Assembly (NCBI GenBank): GCA_006538405.1
Contig: BJKQ01000009.1
Span: forward strand, 2,118,001-2,182,000
Direction: 5' to 3'
DNA: 64,000 nucleotides
DNA from: Hansfordia pulvinata
Lineage: Eukaryota > Ascomycota > Sordariomycetes > Xylariales
Part shown: positions 58,556-64,000 of the stretch, one piece after another
Layout: the number at the start of each line of letters is the position of its first letter
Position numbering within the stretch: the stretch's first letter is position 1
Translations under genes and position numbers: made by a program
The notes under the pieces: generated by a model
Told to the model about the DNA's origin: nothing
Databases searched by the model: none
Seen by the model: the letters and a program-made list of their open reading frames with translations, nothing else

Positions 58556-61500
58556 TCACAACTTGAGCTTCTCAGCGAGCCACTTGGTGGCCGTGGCAAC
58601 CGCTTCGTCGATTTTCTCAGCGTCGGTACCCTGGCCTTGCCGCGTCGGTTCCTTGCCGCCTGAACGACCTCCGATCACATCAGTCACGGCCCCAGCCCAA
58701 TGCTCGGCTGTGACGCCTTGCGACGAAAGACCCTGTAGAGCCAAGTTAGCGAGCGATAAGAAACAACATGCACGTCTTTACTTACCGTGCCAACATATAC
58801 TCCGTGCACCACTGCGCCCTCTGCTTTGCTACCGCCGAACAGGTAGACGGAGCGCTCCTTGTCCTTGCTCTTGAAGTGGTTCATTACATCAGCCACAGCC
58901 TTCGCATTGGCCGAGATGGGCAGGTGCCCGATAAAGTACTTGGCATCCCTGTTCTCATCCTTGGCAAAATGACCGGTGACTGCGTCAAGAGCAGTCTTGC
59001 TTTCGGCCTTCTGGCGTTTCTTCTGTTCGCCGACGACATCCTTGATGACCTTGTCAAACTTCTTCTTCAGGTCATCCTTGGTCAGGGTCGAGGCAACCAA
59101 GTTGCCAAGGTCCACTGTCGCGGTCTTGACCTCTGCCTCCTTTTCGACGCCAAAGGGCATCGCATCTATCGCCGCAATGCGCTTGCCAAACTCCTCGGCG
59201 TCTCTTTGGACTTGGTGCGCCGCCTCGCCGGTGTAGGCCACGATGCGACGAATGCCCTTGGCGATGCCCGACTCTTCGACGACGACCAGGTCCTTGATAA
59301 TACCGGTCTGGTCGACGTGTGTTCCTCCGCAGAACTCAACGCTTACTTTGCGCCATTCCGGGTTCTCGGGGTCTCAAGTAGCATGTCAACGTCAATGCCG
59401 ACGGACACAACGCGTACCGGGTTGGGGTACGTCTCGCCGAAAACAGCACGGACGCCGTTGATCTGCTTGGCCTTCTCAAGCTCCACTTCCTTGGAGAAGA
59501 TCTGAGAGTTCTGTCGGATGTATTCGTTAGACAGATGTTCGATCTTCTTGAGCTCGTCAAGAGTGACGGCAGCCTTGTGAGAAAAGTCGAAGCGCATCTT
59601 GTCCTGGTCGACAAGTGATCCCTTCTGGACAATCTCATCGCCAAGTACCTCGCGCAGAGAATGGTTGAGGATATGGGTGCCGGTGTGGTTGTTGCGGATG
59701 GGCTGTCGCCTCAGCTCGTCGTACTCGCAGATGACTTGGTCGCCTTGCTTCAACTCGCCGTAGTCGAGGTACCCATTGTGCAGGACGTATCCGCCGAACT
59801 GCTGAACGTCAAGGACCTTGAATTCAGCAACGTCGTCAATCACAATCCGGCCTGTGTCGGCAACCTGACCACCCTGTTCAGCATAGAAGTTGGTCCTGTC
59901 GAGGAGAAGACCGAAGGGGGTATTCGGAGGCAAGTCCTTGGTTGTTTTCAGGAATTCAGAGCCGTTGTAAATGTACTGAACTTTGCCGGTAGTGTCGCCC
60001 TTGTAAAATTTGGGCTCGTCGTCGGGGACGGGTGCTTGCAGCTGGTCCTTGAGCTCGGCAATCTGATGCACGTTGAGCTTGGCGAAGGTCTGGACCGACT
60101 CTTTGACGGCCTTGCTGGCTTCACGAGCCTTTTCTCTGGCAACGGCGATCTCTTCCTCGTCGGTCGCAAGACCTCTCTCTTCTGCCATGAGCTTGGTCAG
60201 GTCCTCAGGGAAGCCGAAAGTGTCGTACAGTCTCCACACATCCGCTCCGGAAAGCTTGTTCGTGCCGTTCTTGACGGCCTGAGCCGCATATTTCTCAAAC
60301 TGCTTCTCACCACGATCCAGTGTTCTTGCGAAAGCAACTTCCTCTTCATCCAGGATTTCTTTAATGTCCTGTTCTTTCTTGACGATCTCGGGGAACTGAG
60401 TGCCCATTTGCTCGATCAATCGAGGTAGGATCTTGGAGAAGAAGGAACCGATCTCAGCGTTGAAGTATTTGCGGGCATAGCGGGAGCCTCGGCGCAACAC
60501 GCGGCGGACGACATAGCCCCTGCCCTCATTGTTCGGTGCGGCGCCGTCGGAAATGGCAAATGTGAGCAGTCTGATGTGGTCTGCGATTACACGGTAAGCG
60601 GTGTCGACTCCGTCCTCGTCGTCTTTGCCGTATTTGTCGGTGTAAGGGCGAGCGCTGGTGACCTCCTGGATCTTCTCAAACAAGGGGGTGAAAATGTCAG
60701 TGGCGTAGTTAGAGTCCTTGTTCTGGAGGGCGGAGACAAGTCGCTCAAAACCCATGCCGGTGTCGATGTGCTTAGCAGGCAGAGACTTGAGTGAGCGATC
60801 GGCTTGGCGATCAAACTGCATGAAGACAACGTTCCACACCTCGACGACGAGAGGGTCGTCCTGGTTCACGAGATGGGCGGCATTGCGACCACCGCCAACC
60901 TTGTCGTAATGGATCTCGCTGCAAGGGCCGCAAGGGCCCTGGTCGCCCATCTCCCAGAAGTTGTCCTTAATGTTTCCGGGAAGAATGTGGTCCTCAGGCA
61001 CGCCAACAGTCTTCCAAAGCTCCTTGGCCTCGAGGTCGGGGTCGATGTTGAGGGCGGCATCTCCCTCGAAATAGGTAACGTAGAGGCGGTTCGGGTCGAG
61101 GCCATAGACCTTGGTCAGCAGTTCCCAAGACCAAGCGATGGCTTCCTTTTTGAAGTAGTCTCCGAAGGACCAGTTGCCAGCATTTCAAAGAAGGTCTGAG
61201 GCCGGTTAGCGGACTTGTACCACAAGGAGGTGGGGGTGGATCACGCACGTGGTGGTAGCTGTCCTTCCCGACATCGTCGAGGTCCTGTGGGGGTCAGTTA
61301 CAGGCCAGGGCGCGAGGGTTGGGGCTTTTCCAACATTATGTTTACCACCTGCGCGAATGCACTGATGACGAGTTAGCGAGAGCGCGTGTAGATTTTCGGG
61401 TGCAGCCTGGCGCAAATACCTTTTGGGTATCAACGGCGCGTCTGAGCTTGGAAAGGTCGTCGGTGTTGGCGACGGTTCCGAGAAAGATGGGCTTGAACTG

Positions 61501-61894
61501 GTTCATGCCAGCATTGGTGAAGAGGAGAGTCGGGTCATTGTGGGGGACGACCGAGGAAGAAGGGACTTTTGATTGTCAGCGATGCGAGCGAGGGGCTGAA
61601 GGCAGCTAGAAAGTGGCCATGGCGTTGGGTCTCCGTGGCGGGCTGTGATGCGCTCGGGTGGGATGGCGGGGAGAAGCCGACTTTTTTCGCGACAGTTGCG
61701 CACACGAAGGCGGGGCAGGCAAGCGAACTGATCGGATGGGGTGGACTCTGAAGGAGAGCATTCCGGAAAGGGAAAATGACAGAAAAGAAAGGCGGAAAGG
61801 AAGCGGGATTACCTGTCGTGTGACCCTTCTTCTCGAAAAAGTCGAAAAAGGTGTTGCGGACGTTGACGCCCGTCCACTCGGGCTGGTCCGACAT
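58556..61894 (-). CDS. ALA1: Alanyl-tRNA synthetase
   Basis: Charges tRNA-Ala with alanine; class II synthetase, about 959 aa, the normal length. Six exons: 61894-61813, 61565-61420, 61361-61335 (27 nt), 61284-61249, 61195-58786 and 58732-58556, with introns of 247, 58, 50, 53 and 53 nt. The catalytic core shows [55 protein letters not shown] and [13 protein letters not shown]. The editing domain has the zinc-type motifs [13 protein letters not shown] and VEFCGGTH. The C-terminal domain ends [15 protein letters not shown]. Two single-base losses are apparent: CC at 61177-61178 (GNWSFG region) and the G4 run at 59368-59371 just before [10 protein letters not shown]. With both corrected, exon lengths sum exactly to a multiple of three. 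Because the gene is essential, sequencing error is by far the best explanation. The frame is also open for about 247 codons upstream of the chosen Met, with in-frame ATGs (for example at 62254), which could give a mitochondrial form. Confidence 0.93.
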
Positions 61895-63409
61895 GGCGGG
61901 GTAACGGGGTGCAGAGGACGGGCGCGTGGAGGGGCAGGCGGCAGCAGTCAGGGACCTCGTTTGGCGCGGGCGTAGTAGACGCAGGTCGGGGCGAGCTAGA
62001 CGCAGGCGACTTGCGGAAAGGGCGAGGCGATGCGCAGGTCGGGAATCGCGTGGGCGAGCGAAGGAGAGTGTGGCGGGAGGAGAGGGCGGGAGGGAAGCGG
62101 AAGCAGAAATATCGACGGAGATGCTGTGGTGGTGCGAGGTTGCGAGTGGCGGCGGTGGTGCTGCCGCCGCTGCTGCTGCTGCTGGCGGCGTCGTTACACA
62201 GGCGACTCCAGGGCCAGCGCTGGTGCCGGTGCCGGCGATAGCGGCGCGCGCCATGAGTCTGATGACTCGAGAGCTGGACGCTGCTGCTGCTGCTGCTGCT
62301 GCTGCTGGGGCCGCACTGGAGCCTGCCCGAGTCCAGGGCGCCCCAGGGGCTGCCTCTGCCGCAGCTGCTGAAGCTCCAGCGCCATGCCCCCTGAGCCGGG
62401 CCCCATGCGCCCCGGCGCGGCGGGCCAGCCCGGCCACATGCATCGCCTGGGCTGCAGGAGTGCAGGCCCCGTATCTCTGTCTGTACCTTTGTATGCTTCT
62501 GGGGCGCCTGGCAGTAAATGGCCCGAGGCGACGCAATCGCACGCGACAGCAAAGCCCGCGCCGCGTCGTCGGGCTCCGCGCGGGCTTGAGCAGCCCGTTA
62601 CATGCACCTCTCGAACTGGTCTGGGGGCACGACAAGAAGCTCCGGTTTCGGGGAATCGGGACGAGGAGACGCAGGGTGAGTGAGGAGGAGGGTCGTCGAG
62701 CTGGGCGGCCTTGTCGCGTATCTCGCGCCGTGTCTGTCTTGGTTCAAAGTCTGGCAAGAAGCCTGAAAAGTTACCGCCCTGCGCGCTTGCGAGGAGAAGA
62801 GAGATGGTGGGTCTCGGGGGCCTGCAATCCGTCGCTAGGTATCCAGCGAGTTCATATCGTATAGTTGATGTACACTTACCACAGAACTTACCGGCCGGGT
62901 ACCTCTATGAATCCCGTTCGAGTCCGTCCGATAAGTCGGCAGCTTGCTTGGTTGCCCGTAATGAACGGCCGTGACACCGATGTGAACTGAGGACCCATGG
63001 AATGATGCACAATGTCCTGCACAAGGCTGCCCCGTTAGGTTCTAGGCCATCTGCCGCAGCCACCATTGGCCAATGACGCCTTCCAGCAGCTTCTAGGCCC
63101 CCGAATGCTTCAGCCTGTCCCTCTGATAGCTCACTAGCGGACTCCGCCATTCCGTCCCGTCCTGCGCCCGCCGCACCCACTACCGTCCCGCCCGCTCTTG
63201 GGTGAGGCCATTCCCGTCCACCCATCACTCACAACCCGTCAGATCACTCTTCCTTGCCACGCCTCTCGACTTCATCTCGGCATCCACACTACATACCGGC
63301 ACCGACTCGATCTCTATCTACTTCACGCGAGACCCTTTTGCCTTACGACACTCGAGTGTCTTCTTCGCGCGTCCTGGTTCACCCCTCCGCTCATTACCCG
63401 CCTGTCGCC
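61895..63409. promoter_or_regulatory. Divergent promoter and leader region, with an Ala-rich open frame upstream of ALA1
   Basis: Contains the ALA1 5' region, including (CTG)n repeats at about 62280-62309 that make Ala or Ser runs in several frames, and, further right, the pyrimidine-rich leader of the rightmost gene (about 63180-63400). A plus-strand open frame at 61926-62864 is Arg/Ala-rich and antisense to the ALA1 leader; it is not called. No other gene seen. Confidence 0.5.
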
Positions 63410-64000
63410 ATGACGCCGACCACCGCCACCCCCCGATGACCGACATGTTCGACAGCTCCGGTATCAAGCGCAAGGCTGAGACCCAAGACAATGAGCGCCT
63501 CTCCAAGCGCCTCAGCTTGCTCAATATTGAGAAGAATGGCCGCACCCGTCTCTACGTCCCCGTAGAGAGCCCCTACTTGCGCCCCGCGTCGCCCTCCACC
63601 CTCGCCCATATTCCCGACAACGAATCGATGCAGCTTGACGACTCGCGCGCCTCCTCCCGCTCCCCGTCCCGCCCGGCCTCTCCGTCGCCGCCACAGCCCT
63701 CCTCCCAAGACAAGCATAAGGTCTACGTCTACGATCTTGATGCCGAGCTTGCCGACGAAAGTCCTTCTGCCTCCTTCTACCCCGAGGGCGGCCTAGTCAT
63801 CCACCCCGAGATGCAACAGCACCTCTTGCGCAACCGAATACCCCCGCGCATTCTCACTAATGATGATGGCGACCTGGCCGGGCACAACATCAGCTCCATG
63901 CAGATGGTCCTATACAATGATGGCCCTCGCTCCCTCACCGTCCCCGACGAGCGCACCGACACTGTTCGCCGCGCCATCCTCGAAGCCAGGAGTCGTGTCC
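63410..64000 (+). CDS. Conserved fungal protein of unknown function (partial, runs off the window)
   Basis: The 5' part of an intact gene that continues past 64000. The clear frame starts at the ATG at 63436 and gives TDMFDSSGIKRKAETQDNER, then KRLSLLNIEKNGRTRLYVPV, a Ser/Pro-rich stretch, HKVYVYDLDAELADES, and IPPRILTNDDGDLAG...MQMVLYNDGPRSL. This pattern (KRKAE...KRLSLLN...KLYVPVE...VYIYDLDAEL) is a hydrophilic protein conserved in filamentous ascomycetes with no assigned function. A second ATG at 63410 is followed by nine codons and a TGA that overlaps the ATG at 63436; one extra C in the C6 run at 63429-63434 would fuse the two frames, so the true start may be 63410. No intron is seen within the window. 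Confidence 0.75.

Noticed and set aside
61926..62864. 312-codon plus-strand open frame with poly-Ala
   Set aside because: Antisense to the ALA1 leader; its Ala runs come from GCT/CTG repeats readable in several frames.
6380..63409. CRISPR arrays, bacterial operons or prophage features
   Set aside because: The sequence has spliceosomal introns and fungal protein families throughout; the repeats are simple, dispersed or RIP-derived and not regularly spaced with unique spacers.

Overview
The window looks like nuclear DNA of a filamentous ascomycete, probably a Sordariomycete and possibly of the order Hypocreales; the order is inference. Genes are interrupted by short GT-AG introns, mostly 49-80 nt, with CTNAC-like branch points just before the acceptor. 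The protein families are typical of filamentous fungi: a Zn2Cys6 regulator, a SYLF-SH3 actin protein, a Psg1-like membrane protein, a Nudix/eIF2B-like fusion and small secreted proteins. The first 2.3 kb is an extremely AT-rich block almost without CpA and TpG and full of TpA, which is the mark of repeat-induced point mutation (RIP) on old repeats.

Layout. 1-2300: RIP-degenerated block containing a 66-bp tandem array. 4.7-6.4 kb: bestrophin-type anion channel. 10.6-12.1 kb (minus): FAD-dependent amine oxidase-like protein. 16.6-19.2 kb: Zn2Cys6 transcription factor. 23.0-24.7 kb (minus): Nudix + eIF2B-like fusion. 26.7-28.1 kb: SYLF-SH3 protein, convergent with a WW/FF-domain splicing factor (28.5-30.4 kb, minus). 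31.1-31.8 kb (minus): predicted secreted protein in a locally AT-richer island. 33.4-34.5 kb: Psg1-like type I membrane protein. 37.0-38.2 kb: F-box protein, convergent with a Gly/Ser/Thr-rich secreted surface protein (38.9-40.3 kb, minus). 42.7-43.5 kb: GNA1-like acetyltransferase. 44.8-45.1 kb (minus): small Lys-tailed protein. 45.1-50.4 kb: no gene seen. 50.4-50.9 kb: broken Cys-rich secreted protein gene. 51.5-52.2 kb (minus): another secreted protein. 54.1-55.5 kb (minus): mitochondrial-type cysteine synthase. 56.1-57.8 kb: NDUFAF7-like mitochondrial methyltransferase. 58.6-61.9 kb (minus): alanyl-tRNA synthetase. 63.4 kb to the end: conserved fungal protein cut by the window edge.

The genes are individual housekeeping and accessory genes, not one pathway. 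The right end (52-64 kb) is compact and mostly housekeeping, with several mitochondrial functions. The left and middle parts are gene-sparse, with long non-coding stretches carrying dispersed palindromic micro-motifs of the type TACTCGTACGAGTA and TACCTTAGGTA, plus very long G/C homopolymers.

A caution on quality: at least ten otherwise intact genes or exons need a single extra G or C in a G/C run to stay in frame, including twice in the essential alanyl-tRNA synthetase gene. The simplest reading is residual homopolymer undercalling in the assembly, so I treat these genes as probably functional and mark each site.
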